64,000 bases of DNA from Zhengitettix transpicula (GCA_037074705.1 CM073590.1:163740746-163804745), one strand, 5' to 3'. Shown: positions 1 to 12,475, numbered from the stretch's first letter. A program made the numbers and translations. The notes: generated by a model not told the origin, from the sequence alone.

Positions 1-454
1 AACCAAAAACAGTCTCCAAGTTTATAACTTTATTAAATATATAGTCGGAAGCTTTCAACTCATTGTTATAATCATCCTGAATGAACATTAAAAACGTTAC
101 CACTTATATAAAAACATCAAGTTACGAATACATTGCAACACCTTCAGCATAACATACCTTCTTGTCTTATAATTAACATCACATTAACTTTAAAAGGTAT
201 TAGTACCTATAGGTACTTAGTCACTACTATAAAACTATGTTGTTATTCAACAAGGTCCGTTTTAAAACTGCTCCATTAAGTGGTTCAGTGTGCAGCATTT
301 CAATCGAAAATCGATACTATAGTAACGAAACTATGGTATCGATTTAACATATTGTTAATAATTATTTAACTATACATATATAAGATTATACATGCATGTA
401 AACATATACACTTCAACAAAGATGCCTAAAATAAATTTTAAAAGATACAATTGG
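1..454. other. AT-rich flank, probable 3' tail of the Penelope-like element
   Basis: No reading frame or RNA gene is visible. The part next to the stop codon at 455-457 may be the 3' untranslated end of the minus-strand Penelope-like element that follows, but no terminal repeat or target duplication can be placed, so the element boundary is unknown. Confidence 0.4.
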
Positions 455-1893
455 TTACAATTTCTTATTATTTTTATTTTTAGATGTTTTACTTATCAAT
501 ATTTTAAGTATCTCTGCATATTGTTTTTCTATTTCTGAACCTTCGTTTCTATTATTAACAATATTGTTTCTGTTTAGATTAATATAAATTGCTTCTGCTA
601 TTCTAAGTTTTACTTTATGAATATTATTATGTAATATTTTAATATTATTAAAATCAAATTCGTGGTTAGTCAATTTTGTGTGGGTGGACAGCGCTGTGTT
701 GCTTTTGGCTGTGGGTTTTAATGTTTGTTTATGGTGATACATTCTAGTTTTGATGTTAGTTGTGGTATAACCTATATATGTTTTCGGGCAATTGATACAA
801 GGGATGCTATATACCAGATATACTGTTCCTCTGTCTTGTCTTTAACCTTAGTTAGTATGTTTTGTACATGATTAACTGGTTTGACGGTTAATTTAACATC
901 ATTAATATCATTTTTCCTACAGGTATCTATAATTTTAAACGTCAATTTCTCTATACACGTAAAGCTGTAATACGTCGGTTATTTTCTGTCAAAGTTTTCT
1001 GCAGCAGTCGTCGTTATTTCTGGTAATTTGTAAATTTCTGTGGTATTAACAACGTCCGTATTATTTATCGATACTGGTTTAAAAAAAGCTTTAATATTAG
1101 TTTGCGTAGGATCTTTAAAGTTCCCTGTGTCTACAAGTCTTTCTCTGTTTTCAACCAAAGTAGTCTCTTCTTCAATAGTATGCTCCTTTGTAGTTTGGTT
1201 ATTCAGGTTGAATTTAGTAATATGCCATTTTTTAATATTACTTATCCATAATTGAGATGTAATTTTCTTGGGGAAAAAACTAATTTGGAGTATATTAAAC
1301 ATGGTAGTTTTCAATGTGGAGTGAAAAATCGTATCAGTAATACAAATAGCTTTACGTATGAGGTTGTTTGCAACATTAATTATTATATGTCTAGGGTGGT
1401 TAGAGTAATAATTTAGAAAGGTATTGAGGGCAATAGGCTTCTTGTACCAGTTAGTCAGTATACGCCCATCGTTATTAATAATGGTCATGTCCAGAAAATC
1501 TATTTTGTTATTAGACATTATTTCCATCGTGAAATTAATTTTGGGATTCATAGTATTCAAGTGGTTTAGGAACGGTAATCGTTCATCTGTATGTAAAATC
1601 ACCAACAAATCATCAATATATTTAACTAATAGCTTAGGGGTTATGGTAGAAGACCTTAATGAGTTATCTAAAATGTGATTCATGACTATACCAGCAACGT
1701 TGACACTTAAGCAACCTCCCATTGGAAGTCCATAAACCTGTTTGTACCATCTATTTTGAAAAGTAAAATAACTATTTTCAAGGATTAACTTTAACCCTTC
1801 TAAATAAATCGCTCTGCTCTTAATCGGTGTGTAAGGCTCAACTGAAAGCCAGTTATCACTAATTAGTTTAACTGCTAGGGCGACGGGAGTGTT
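455..1893 (-). pseudogene. Penelope-like retroelement, RT and GIY-YIG endonuclease, broken
   Basis: This is the C-terminal half of a Penelope-like element polyprotein, which reverse-transcribes its own RNA at a break made by its GIY-YIG nuclease. Reading the minus strand from about 1893, the RT palm begins with a TNTPVALAVKL-type stretch, then YKQVYGLPMGG, then the intact catalytic motif KYIDDLL, then IDFLDM and LNYYSNHP, all typical of the family. After an in-frame TAA at 979-981 the sequence continues in frame to about 820. A frameshift there leads into the GIY-YIG domain: paired Cys in CINCPKTYIGY, then the His/Phe-rich HEFDF block and an RIAEAIYI helix, ending at 455. So there is one stop, one frameshift and no N-terminal third. 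The missing 5' part lies where the mariner copy begins, which suggests interruption by insertion. Family identity is sure; activity is excluded. Confidence 0.93.
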
Positions 1894-1894
1894 T

Positions 1895-3010
1895 GTATAT
1901 ATTCGAAGATATTCCGAAAAGTTTTAATCACATGTCAGTCGTAGTTTATTGTTGGCAGCCTTCTGTAGAGTTATGTGTGTGGCCAGGCGGAGACAATTAA
2001 AAAAACGAATTTCGCGCTGTCATTAAACTCTTTCATTTGAAGGGTTGGACAGCTACACAAATCAAACGCGAATTGGATGAAAATCTTGTGGACTCTGCAC
2101 CAGCGTTGATGGCCATTTAATTCTAGATTAATGAGTTTAAAAATTCAGATCAAAACTCAGAAAAACATCGAAAAAGTTCACCAGATCGTAATGGAAGATC
2201 GCAGACTAAAACTGTGTGAGGTAGCTGATGCCGTAGTCTTCTCAACTGAAAGAGTGCATTTCATCCTCCATGAAAAACTGGCCATGAAAAAAACTTTGTG
2301 CACGTTGGGTGCCGCGACGGTTGACATTGGACCGAAAACGGGTTCGGAAAAACATTTCCACGCAGAATCAAGCAATTTTTAGGCGTAGCCCACAAGTCTT
2401 TTTGCGCAGGTTCGTAAGTTTCGATGAAACTTATATTCACCAGACACTAAAAAAGAATCAAAACAATGGACAAAAGCTGGTGAAAGTGCACCAAAAAAGG
2501 TGAAGACCATTTTGTCAGCTCCAAGGGTGATGGCAATTGTCTTTTGGGATTCTCAGAGTATATTATTAATAGATTTATTGGAAAAGGGCGCAGCCATAAC
2601 TTGACTCTATTATGCTGCTCTGTTGGATTGTTTGAAACGGGTGCTGATTGACAAACGGACAAAAATTGACGAGCAAGAAAGCGCTGTTTCACTAGGACAA
2701 TGCGCGAGCTCACACAGCAAACAATCTCAATGGCGAATGTGTTCGTGTTGTGATTCGAATAGGTTTCTCATCCACCTTATTCATCATGTCTAGTACCAAG
2801 TGACTTGTTCTTGTTCCCGAACTTGACAATATGGTTTGTTGGGAAGAAAATTTCATCAAATGAAGAAGTGATCGAGGCCGTGACAGAGTATTTTGCAGAG
2901 TTGGACAAAACCGATTTTCGTGACGGATTGAAAAAAATGGGAAACTCGTTGGGACAAGTGTATAGCTAAGGAAGGAGTCTATGTTGAGAAATAAAGTACT
3001 TTTTCTAAAC
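1895..3010 (+). pseudogene. mariner (irritans-like) transposase pseudogene
   Basis: The plus strand, read in shifting frames, gives a mariner transposase of near full length. An N-terminal helix-turn-helix (FHLKGWTATQIKRELDEN) lies near 2025-2085 and VHQIVMEDRRLKL near 2180. The first catalytic Asp is in VSFDETYIH near 2420 and is followed, in another frame, by TPETKK...QSKQW. The second Asp region near 2690 is damaged (LGQCA where HQDNA is expected). The third Asp is in LVPSDLFLFPNL near 2800-2830. At least four frameshifts or stops interrupt it. I could not find a matching pair of terminal inverted repeats. It sits directly against the 5' edge of the Penelope-like RT, so it probably inserted into that element. 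Confidence 0.88.
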
Positions 3011-3483
3011 AACTTTGTTACATTTTTACTAGACTTATCAACGCCCAAGAGTACAAACAATTTTACTTTGTTTTAAATAACATATATAAAATACATTAAG
3101 GTTCATACATTGACAAAATTTCAAAAATCTCATCAACTCTGTATAAACAGTACCTTGTAGATACTGTAAAGCATTTTATGGAAGGGGGAAGAGAATTCCT
3201 GAATTTGCACTCACACGCTTTGCAAAATTTGTAGACACCTTCAAAATTAAAACTGTGCTAAAAAAAATAAAGGAAAATATTACCCAAGGAATGACTCAAA
3301 AAAGTAGGACGCGAATTATCAATGTACTTCTAGAAACATATAAAACTGCACTTATTACGAAAAAAATAAAATTGCCGAACAAGGAGAATTGTATACAGAA
3401 ATCAATAATATCAACAGCGGCAAAGACGACAACCAGGTATATTAAAAATCGAAGTCTTTTCCGTTGTAATTGTTTTAGAGAAA
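3011..3483. other. unassigned AT-rich stretch with a short non-ATG frame
   Basis: A plus-strand frame at 3255-3515 encodes a lysine-rich 86-residue peptide but opens with GTG and runs into the adjacent inverted repeat. It resembles no family I recognise. It could be leftover 5' sequence of the Penelope-like element beyond the mariner insertion, but this is only positional inference. Confidence 0.3.
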
Positions 3484-3642
3484 GTTCTCGGGATTCCACA
3501 CGGGCACAACATTGAATACAACGCGACGTTTCAACGACACACAGCTCTGTCGTCATCTTCGCCTACAAGATAACGTCAGAGCTGTGTGTCGTCGAAACGT
3601 CGTGTTTTAATCAATTATGTGCCCGTATCGAAACCCGAGAAC
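3484..3642. repeat. 66-bp inverted repeat, Penelope-terminus-like
   Basis: Arms at 3484-3549 and 3577-3642 are inverted copies with 9 mismatches in 66 positions and a 27-bp spacer. Each arm contains, in one orientation, CGACAGAGCTGTGTGTCG or its variant followed by GAAACGTCG. This is the layout of stem II and the GAAAC core of the hammerhead ribozymes described in Penelope-like element terminal repeats. The upstream core half reads GATGA or GATAA here, so a complete CUGAUGA core is not present. Inverted partial copies of the terminal repeat at the 5' end are known for these elements, and this one lies on the 5' side of the element at 455-1893. Confidence 0.6.
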
Positions 3643-5211
3643 ATTTTCTGCAACCGGGTCAATTTTAAGATACATAAATTAAATTGAATGAATATACTTA
3701 ATAACTAATTGGACATGATTATGTATCGAGGTCGCATTAACTCCAAGAGTACTTTAAAGCCGGACTAATTTGAAGGAAAATAACCAATTAAAAATATGTG
3801 ACCCGAATAAATTGGTATATTTATTACATTTTTGAGAAAATAATATAAATTTTAATGCACTTACTTCCTTTCAGAATGGAATTTACGTTTTATTTAATTC
3901 AGAGAGTATGTTTGTGTAGATATGGTAATAATCCAAGAACTATCTCCATCATGATCAGTTATGATTTCATAGTGTTATAAACTTCAGAAAATCACTCCGT
4001 ATCGCTTCTTTCGTCTCATACATAACTTAAACATCATCCCCCCCTCTCTCTCTGTCTCTGAAGGTCCTTCTACGATAAACAATTTTCATACTTATGCATA
4101 AAAAATTATTGTAATCCATAGAAGAAACATATGCTTCAGTTTCATAAAAGATGTGATATAATTTTTCAGTTAGCAACGACGGAATGGAATATATATGAAA
4201 TAAGGTATTGAGTAATTTGCTGGAAAAGCCTAATATATACCAATTGTTGATGCGCAATGCAAAGGGTTGGGAGGTCAATTCACTTCTTCGAACATATTCA
4301 TTAATTATACTTTATTTTATTTGTTACAAATATTTAGTTCAACTTTCTTCTCTGATAGTAATACTATGTAGGCAATTATTCAAATGGGTAGTATATATTG
4401 GCGAAATACAGCAATAATATTCCATTTCTGTTCAAAAAATTGATCTTAATGTCCACGAACTTGTAAAGAGAATATAAATAATTTCAACAACAAAAATTAA
4501 CAACCCGTATAACAGTCAAAAAAAAATCAAAAATTAATTTTCAACAATATAATTTAAAATATGTAGACGTTACGATCAACTATTGTGATCTTTGTCAATT
4601 CTATCAGCAGATAATTTTTACTTTTGCGAAGTTGCGAAAGTCGCGTACTTTCTGCGCAGAGGCACATAGTCCGTTGTTCCTCTGCCGCGGTGCGAGCTTT
4701 TGGACCAATTACAGAGATCCGTTGGCGCTGCGGTCCGCTACTGGTTCCCTACAACCCTGCGCTCACCATCGGCCCAAATTTTTGCCTTTCATTACATTCC
4801 TCAACTCTTTTTCCCGGAGTGAATTTTCCACTCACAATTCGCCACAAAATTGTAATGTAAATTAAATATCTAAATTACGAAAAGCTACATTCGTAAATAT
4901 TCATACAATCTAACTGAATAAACATTTTGGATAAACATCCGTAAATGTTCATATAAAATAAGATTTGGAAAAAAACTATCCGCGCGCCGCGTGTACCTCT
5001 TCAATTAATCATAGTATCATTAGTCATTTCAAACACTTAATATTCCTAAAATACAATTTATTAAAAAATTCTGTAAATATACATTTCCACCTATTCATTA
5101 TCGAAACAATTTAATCTGCCTGGTAAGTCGTACTTTTGAAATAATGCTTTCAATTAATTACACACACACAAACACAGAACAACTTTTATCTAAAATATAT
5201 TGTATTTCTTA
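3643..5211. other. no gene seen; one GC-rich patch
   Basis: Mostly AT-rich with no supported reading frame. A CpG-rich patch at about 4625-4800 stands out from its surroundings and contains overlapping short frames without recognisable protein content. It may be a fragment of an unrecognised repeat. Confidence 0.4.
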
Positions 5212-5213
5212 TC

Positions 5214-5215
5214 TA

Positions 5216-5295
<80 letters not shown>
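5214..5295. repeat. (CT)n(TA)n microsatellite
   Basis: A CT run to about 5256 passes directly into a TA run to about 5295. It forms the 5' end of the Helitron. Short reading frames over it are translation of simple repeat. Confidence 0.95.
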
Positions 5296-5298
<3 letters not shown>

Positions 5299-5331
5299 GA
5301 ATTTATGTGTGTGTGTCTGTGTATCCCCTAT

Positions 5332-5874
5332 AAAGGGAAGCCTGCGAGAGATTCTCTCGCAGGTAAACCTTCCCAGAGAGCTATGGCGGAGGCTACCTTT
5401 GGGGATGCCTTCACATCTCTCTGGTTTTTTTGAACTAAGGTTCCCATATGCCGAGGCACCTCGGCCTGTTTTGAGAGGTGTATGTTCCAAGGTCGCAGAC
5501 CTTGGGCATACGGTAAGAGTTGTCCGCTATTCCCATTGGAATAGTCGGCCAGCTGCCTCCTAAATTGGTCGAGGCACGGAGAAGGGAATGCTGCGTCCCC
5601 ACAGCAAACTCCTCTCCCTCTATCGGAAGGACGTGGGACAAGTGCCCAATGCCCGACCTACCTGATGCAGGTTTTTCTAGGGTTTTCCCTGCATTTCTAT
5701 AGGCGAATGCCGGGTAGGATCCTTAAACCATAGCCCGGGGGCCCTAGTTATCCCTTGGCTACCTTCCTCTACCCTTCCGCATCCCCCCTTTCAAATACCT
5801 TCCTATGCTATTAAAGGGGAGTTGCCCAAAGTGGATCACCCTCATGTAGCCTGTTGCCCTAAAAAATAAAAAAA
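5332..5874 (+). mobile_element. retroposon family R, copy A, full length with 14-bp target duplication
   Basis: The copy is flanked by identical 14-mers TGTGTATCCCCTAT at 5318-5331 and 5875-5888. It starts with a hairpin (CCTGCGAGAG / CTCTCGCAGG type) and ends with TTGCCCT followed by an A-rich tail, so the sense strand is plus. Internal landmarks shared by the family are GCCGAGGCACCTCGGC, GCAGACCTTGGGCATACGG, AGTCGGCCAGCTGCCTCC, GGGACGTGGGACAAG-like and TAGCCCGGGGGCCCTAG. No tRNA-like A and B boxes are visible, and several T4 or longer runs on the sense strand would stop Pol III. No protein frame opens with ATG. The duplication length and A tail point to LINE-driven retroposition. The family name R is mine. 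Confidence 0.9.
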
Positions 5875-7140
5875 TGTGTATCCCCTATGCACTCCTAAAG
5901 AATTCAACCGTTTGCGATGAAACTTTTGTGAGATGTTATGCGCACCCACGTAAAAAATTCTGTTGGTCTTTCGAAGCGTTAGGCAATTCCTAAGGGGTGA
6001 ACGGGGGTGGAACTTCAATACATTAAAAAAATAGTCGATATTGGCGTCGATACTTTTCGGGGTATATGTGATTAATACTTTCTATACAGATGTTTTTAGT
6101 GTATAAAATCAACCCCTTAAAGCACAAATAAGAGAGGGTGAAGGGGCGTTACATAAAAATAATGCATAACATCCGAGATTGGTGTTAAATCCAGGGTTAT
6201 AGAATTACATAGTTGGGTGTGAAAGGCCATTACATAAAAGTATAGAGTAAACATCGGAGACTGGTGTTGAATTTTGGGTTCTGGAAGTCACTGAGTTTAA
6301 TTTTGGCATTTACCATTCTGGTTAATGAGAAGCTTAGCCGATAGGAGTGAGGGTTACTACCAAACATTATACACATGTAACTTACTATCCAGGAACAAGC
6401 ACTGAGGGCTGAAGACACCCCTCCAGGGATGGGGGTTGAGCGGGTGGAATTAAAAAGAGTTCCAAACGGCTATTATTAGCGTCGAATGAAACGTTGTAGG
6501 GGTCGCTGAATTTGATAGTGTCATTTTGGAATTTTTAAGTGTCTAATTTCCACACCAAAAGTCAAGGGACGGAAGCATCCTTATCGTACGGGTGGTGAAG
6601 GAAGGGGTTTTCATAAAAAGGAATGAAAAAATGGTGATATTAGTGTCGATTCGGGGTTATAGGTGTCGCTTAGTTTAATTCTCTCATTAACCAATTCGTG
6701 GATGTTGACGAGGGGGACAAAAAGTTACCCGTAGTAGTTTTGATCCTTTTAAGTTACCGGGTATGTTTTTTTTTTCTTAGCGTACCAGCTATATTTTGGT
6801 CTGTATTTTATTAAAGGTTGTATTTCTTTATTCCATTAATTAACCGGGAGTAGTTTCAGACTTTATTACGTTAGCGTGTAATTTTTACTGTTTTAATTCA
6901 TCGTCATGTTTAGACTCTTTTATTTTATGCAGTAGGAGAATTCTCGAATACCGTTAGTCATCATTTTGGTAAACCGAAGGGTTTGTTCGGAGAGGGGAAT
7001 TCAAATGTTTAAATGTTTCAAACAAACTGGAGCTGTTAATGCTGGTTAAATGAAATGCTTTCCAAGATATTAGTGCCGAATTAATTCCTTCTCCGGGCTG
7101 CTTTAAATAAATACCCGGGCAACGACGTACACTCGGCTAT

Positions 7141-7836
7141 TAATATTACAAACTCATGTGATCATATGCACTCCACAGCAATTCATTGTCATTCAATTGT
7201 GTTCATATAAATTCACGAAAATATTTTCGAGGATAGTGTTTTTTACATAATTTTACATATAGTTTCATTGAAGATCTACGTTAAAAGCATTCATTATTTT
7301 ACGGGCTCAGTTTATTAATTAATCGGGCTGGGTAAACTCAAGTATTTGCATGATGTAAATGTTTAGTCCTCAATAACTCTTTTCAGCATGTTACTAGGGC
7401 ATATCTAAAATCAAATATTCATGCCATTGAAATAGATAAATTTCAATTAGTTAAATTTTCATTCTCAACATAACAATGATTAGAAAAAATTATTTGAGTT
7501 ATACAAACATTTAATTAAATAAAAGTATTTTAATAGATATATTTCAACGTTGTTGATCATAAAACGTACCTACACTACATTTTGGCCATATATTTTCCAA
7601 GGGATCCATAAATTTTCCTGACTTATGTTTTTTTATTCCGGAAGGAATCATATGTTTAAAAACAAATTTTGGACTTACAAACATTTTCAAATACTATAGT
7701 CGCAAAAATAAAACCACGAAAGCGAATTGCTGGCAAGTACATTTCTCCGAATAATACAAAATCGTAATGGGGAAACTTACAATTTTCTTAGAGTATAAAA
7801 AAGTTAAAATTTTCTAATTTCGAAATAAAAAGGTAC
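7141..7836. other. no gene seen
   Basis: AT-rich spacer between the Helitron and the next retroposon. I see no reading frame, repeat or RNA signature that I can support. Confidence 0.5.
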
Positions 7837-8338
7837 TTTTTTTAGGTGTAGGCAGGCTATGTATAGGGTAATCCACATAGTGACAACTCCCTTCTTATAG
7901 CATAGAAAAGGGAATAGAAAGGGGGGATGCGGAAGGGTAGAGGAATGTAGCCAAGGGTTAACTAGGGCCCCCGGGCTATATATGTTAAGGATTATACCCG
8001 GCATTCGCCTAAAGAAATGCAGGGAAAACCCTAGAAAAACCTGCATTGGGTAGGTCGGGCATTGGGTACTTGTCCCACGCCCTTCCGATAGCGTGAGAGG
8101 AGTTTGCTGTGGGGACGCAGCATTCCCTTCTCCATGCCTCGACCAGTTTAGGAGGCAGCTAGCCGACTATTCCAATGGAAATAGCGAACAACTCTAACCG
8201 TATGCCCAAGGTCTGCGACCCCGGCACATACACCTCTCAAAACAGGCCGAGGTGCCTCGGCTTGTGGGAACCTTAGTTCAAAAACGGAGAGGAAAAGGCA
8301 TACCCAAAGGTAGCCCCTTCGTATCTCTCCCTCGCAGG
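7837..8338 (-). mobile_element. retroposon family R, copy B
   Basis: Minus-strand copy with a T7 run at the left end (its A tail) and CCTCGCAGG hairpin remnant at the right end. Its 3' end is the GTGTAGGCAGGCTATGTATAG type shared with copies J and F, unlike the GGGCAACAGGCTACATGAG type of the others, so it belongs to a separate subfamily. The 5' hairpin is incomplete and no clear target duplication is seen. Confidence 0.88.
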
Positions 8339-11300
8339 TTACACAGATGTCATTATACGGTGATATACCAAACAGCACCTCGAGAGAAATAAAATAAAAG
8401 GTATTTGATACTCATCAATTTAATATCTTATAAAATACGAATTTTTAAAACAATATTAAACCTGTGTTGTATACAGCACACGTGGGCAATCGCCATTAGT
8501 GGAGTAATCCAATTTTATGTAAGATTATAACCATGCGTAGATCATAAGTCACACATTCCTAAACAAGAAACTCAGTCGTCCGAATAAAATAAAAATTCAG
8601 CAAAACATGTGGTGAGGCAAATCTCGAAGGTTAAAACAAAGGAGAAGGACATTTCGGATATTTCGTTTGTGGAAACTTTACCGCAGGAAAGGCTGAATTT
8701 AATAAAGTCGACAACCCGGCGAACTCGGCCGCTTCCGGTAAAACGCACATTTCTGGAAATACGACGTTCTGTCATTCGTGTTTCGAGAAAGCAAACCTGT
8801 CTCTGTCGGGAAAAAAATTATAATTTTCCAACAATCAAGCAAAGGTACTTTTGGAAAGCGTATGACGGGATTACGAACCAGACCCATTTTCCAGAACACC
8901 ATAGTAAGCTTCCCGGTTTTATAATCATTTGATTTTTAACAATAGCTAATTCGTTATTAATTCAGATATTTTCATATATTAGTAGGGACATGTTTTGCCT
9001 TAAGCAAACGTAAATCATGAGTAATTTTTAATAATTACTTGCAATTAAAACAATGCTTTAATTTGAAATTGTATAAAGAATTTAAATATTTACGGGACAT
9101 TTAATATACCATGTATTCTAAATTAAATATTTTAAATATCTGAAATATATATTAAAAGTAGTTGCAAATGAATTTCAAATAATTTTCTTATTTTTCCACA
9201 TAGGATTTATCCATTAAAACACGTACAAATTCCAACCACACAACCGAAAGACTGCAAGAATCTGCGTTGTCGATCGAGATGATCGACAAAATTATTGGGA
9301 CTCTAATTTAAAATAGCGACCTATTACATTCCTGAAACTATTATATTTCAATTAGAAATATTGTCAAAATATATAATTACACAAGGAGCTTTCGGCCATA
9401 AACAACTGTAAATTAATTTAAACATTTCCGCAATATACATAGCTTATACGGAAATAAATTAAAAATCATCTCTTGGCAACCACTTATATTTCTAAAAATT
9501 TTCACCCTTTTACATTTAAAGAAAATGACAACGAACAGACGTTGGCAAATATTAATTTGTTAACATATAAATTTGAGACTGAAGTAAATGACTGCAGAAT
9601 TACTGATGACTTTTCCGAATAGCGGTGATCAGTTTAGACGTAGGCTAAGGAAACTACAATAATCATGGGGTATTATAATGCATATATTTGTTATTAGGCT
9701 TATAAATATTTATCAGGTCAGTGTGGTAAGCAGTCAAATGTAGTGATTTATGAGAAAATAAGTATAATAAAAAATAAAGTGCAGTGAAAAGGAATAAGGC
9801 TGAAGGGGGGGGGGGGGGGCTCGTGTTTCTTTCTTTACTTGGCAAATGCCCAATAGTAGCTTAATAATAATAATTGATCATTTTTATATTTCATACATTA
9901 TATATAACGTTTAAAGTTGTGAAATGAGAAATATCTTATGCGGTAAAATTAATCCACTCTAACGTGTTGTGTAGAGATAAACAACTTTGCAAAACACCGT
10001 GGGGCCTAATATATTCCGGAATCGATACTATCATATTCATACGTTCATCACACTATTATTGATATATTAATTACTTAACACTCAATTCTCTGGCACTTGC
10101 ATACTGTTGCTACTGACTGTACAACAGGTGCTGGACTGGACACGCTCTTCAAAATATCTTGACTCAAGGTTATAATATTCCCATACATTTCCCTCAAAAT
10201 TCCCACTTCATCCCTTGAATTCACGTAAAAAATTACTCTACAAACTTCTAGTTTTAATTTTGAAAATTTTTCACCTTGACTTTTAATCTGTACGTCAAAA
10301 TAATAACTAAATGTCTATTTTTATGACATATTCTTATAAATAAATAATTTTTTAAAAAATTTCTTAAATTCGAAGCATTGTACTTTTCTATATAAATTTA
10401 CATCGCATACAAGGCTATACGTTTTTTTATTGTCATCCCTATGCAAGATTTTAATTGCCTCAAATTTTTTTTATCGCTTTTCCTTGTCATATCGTGACAA
10501 TGCGGTATACGTTTTAGTGTTTCCTCAGATAATTCCCGTGATTGTACACCCTTTTCTCCAATGAGGTCCCTGTGTGCATGAACCTTCGAACAGTCTTCGC
10601 ATTGTACACAACAAACCACTTCTTTTTCATACATCACACCCTTCCTATCTTACATACTATTCTTATGTTTCCAAATCTTATTCCTACGTTTAATCACCAG
10701 TTTTAACTCATTAAAAATATAATACCTCAGAACTTTACCAGATAGTTCCTTTAAAATATAACTATAACGAAATTCTTTTCAAGAGTTGTAATATTCAGTG
10801 AATGAATTTACCTTAGCAATAGTAATATTTTGAAACCAAATTACTCCTGTAGACGACGAAAGTTTTTTAGATCGCGACGTCGCTGATCACATATTCATTG
10901 CGTCTTGACGGAAGCCCGCAGCTAAACGGCGCCAAGTCATCTAATCACTTAGGGTACGAACCTACTGCGACAATATGCAATATAAACAGCCAATAAATAT
11001 TTATGAGGGAATCGTCACGTTCCAGTCAGACAGATAGAGAGAATTTGTTTTTCCGCTGTCTTGCACAGCTTCGGGGCAAGAGCAATCGGGTGTCCTATCT
11101 GCAATCTGTACTCTAGAGTTTAATATTCGATTAGGAAACAATCTGCACGAGTCAATAAAGCACTCCGAGAATTCTGAAGACGTTGAGAGTGCCCTACAGC
11201 CGTATTTGCTCCTGTATGCACCCCTTCTATCGCAAATAACACCTTCAAACTCTCAACAAACAACAGACTCTCACTTTAGCAACATCAAATACACATATAT

Positions 11301-12230
11301 TAAGAGAGGGAAAAGGAACCAAAATAATAATAGAAATCATTTGGCACTGTATTTGAATTTCCTGCGGTTCAACTAGGCAAACGTGATTATTACAAACAAA
11401 TGTAAATAAAATAGATAGTTTATTGGTAGAAGAAATCATTACACATATTTGGTTTATACATTTACAAACTCTTAATTTTTGTAGTATTTACATTAAAAGT
11501 AGTAAGGCCATTAAATGTCCGCATTTAAAATGTACACGAATGGGATAGTCGTATTTAATTATGTACAATAAAATTATGAATGTTTCAAATATATTAACAT
11601 TTTGATTTAAGTTTAATAATAGTTTTAAAAATTTAAACAAGTTATTCATCTTACAAATTATTTTCTGAAATTCTGAGTTTAATATTATGCTGACGATTAC
11701 CAGGTTGGTTATAGAAGCAGAAAATATTTTAAAATTAAAGCCGTCCGTTTCTTTAATTTAACCGGTTTTTACAAATAATCTTTCATGGGAATTCAAACTG
11801 ATAGATTAGTCATGGCAGCCTTGGATAGGAGAAAAAAAATGAATATTTACTTTTATGAACTCGGGAAACTGTATTTCGAGGTTGGTCACATCTGAAAGGT
11901 TGTGGATTACTCCTAATCAGTGATAATGTTGTTGTACATTCTAACATTCTTCTCGTTTTTGGATCGCGGCTCTGTCAAAACCCCTCTACTCATCTCTGGA
12001 AATACTGACCACAAAGACGCAATTAAATTCGATATCCTTCCCTATTTATACTCTTCCATGTCTCCTGCACGGTTTCACCCACGCTAGTCCAGGGCCGTAT
12101 CTTTCTTTAGTCGACATTCAAGATTACTTTCTGCCTTAAACTTGTCAAAGGAACAATTAATTTGGCTGCAAAGTCTGCCTTACCGTTTAGCCAAAATTCC
12201 CGCGGTCAGGAAAATAATAAGCTTTCAACT
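8339..12230. other. long stretch without a supported gene; poly-G tract
   Basis: Mostly AT-rich. A plus frame at 8609-8932 (107 codons, basic, opens with GTG) and a minus frame at 10398-10637 (about 78 codons from an ATG, with a CVQCEDCSKV motif) have no recognised family. A 15-base G run lies at 9805-9819. A CpG-containing segment at about 10855-11110 differs in composition from its surroundings but gives no coding or repeat match I can name. Confidence 0.4.
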
Positions 12231-12234
12231 CTTG

Positions 12235-12475
12235 TCTTCCATTTTCTATTTGCCTTGGTTTCTTTCTCCTTGATGCTGCATCCCATTTAGGGTCTTGGCA
12301 TACCAGGATCAGACTTTCACCTTACATAAAACATTCTGAATTTAGGAGTGACAGTGTGTCGATAATCCTTCAATCTTAACCCCCAGATTTCTGACCATTA
12401 TAGCACAAACAACCATTACCATGCCGAGACCTCTGTGGTGCGACGGGGTGATCGCTAAACCACAGCAGGTTAACT
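12235..12475 (-). mobile_element. tRNA-derived SINE, diverged copy
   Basis: Shares an extended collinear sequence with the better copy at 21135-21385: the head CTGCTGTGGTTTAGCG on the minus strand, the body around CTGAATTTAGGAGTGACAG, and the TAGGGTCTTGGCATACC end. The head resembles a tRNA D arm, but the B box is eroded. No target duplication was found. Confidence 0.6.

Larger units (their letters stand above)
5212..7140 (+). mobile_element. non-autonomous Helitron, interrupted by retroposon R copy A
   Basis: The 5' end is A followed by TCTATCTCTCTC, running into a CT/TA microsatellite. The 3' end is CCCGGGCAACGACGTAC then ACTCGGCTAT followed by T, a decayed form of the hairpin plus CTAG terminus seen intact in the other copies. 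The interior shares blocks with the element at 57861-59272, including GGGCGTTACATAAAAATAA and GTTTAATTTTGGCATT-like segments. Removing the nested 543-bp retroposon and one target copy leaves about 1.37 kb, close to the 1.41 kb relative. No Rep/helicase coding capacity is present. The decayed terminus makes the exact 3' base tentative. Confidence 0.75.

Noticed and set aside
5200..5490. Reading frames over serine/leucine and isoleucine/tyrosine runs at both CT/TA microsatellites
   Set aside because: They are translations of simple repeats running into retroposon or Helitron sequence.
8609..8932. 107-codon basic frame
   Set aside because: Opens with GTG; the only upstream ATG is in another frame; no family recognised.
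10398..10637. Minus frame with CVQCEDCSKV resembling a GIY-YIG-linked motif
   Set aside because: The similarity covers one short motif only and the rest does not follow the Penelope-like or RT-linked pattern.
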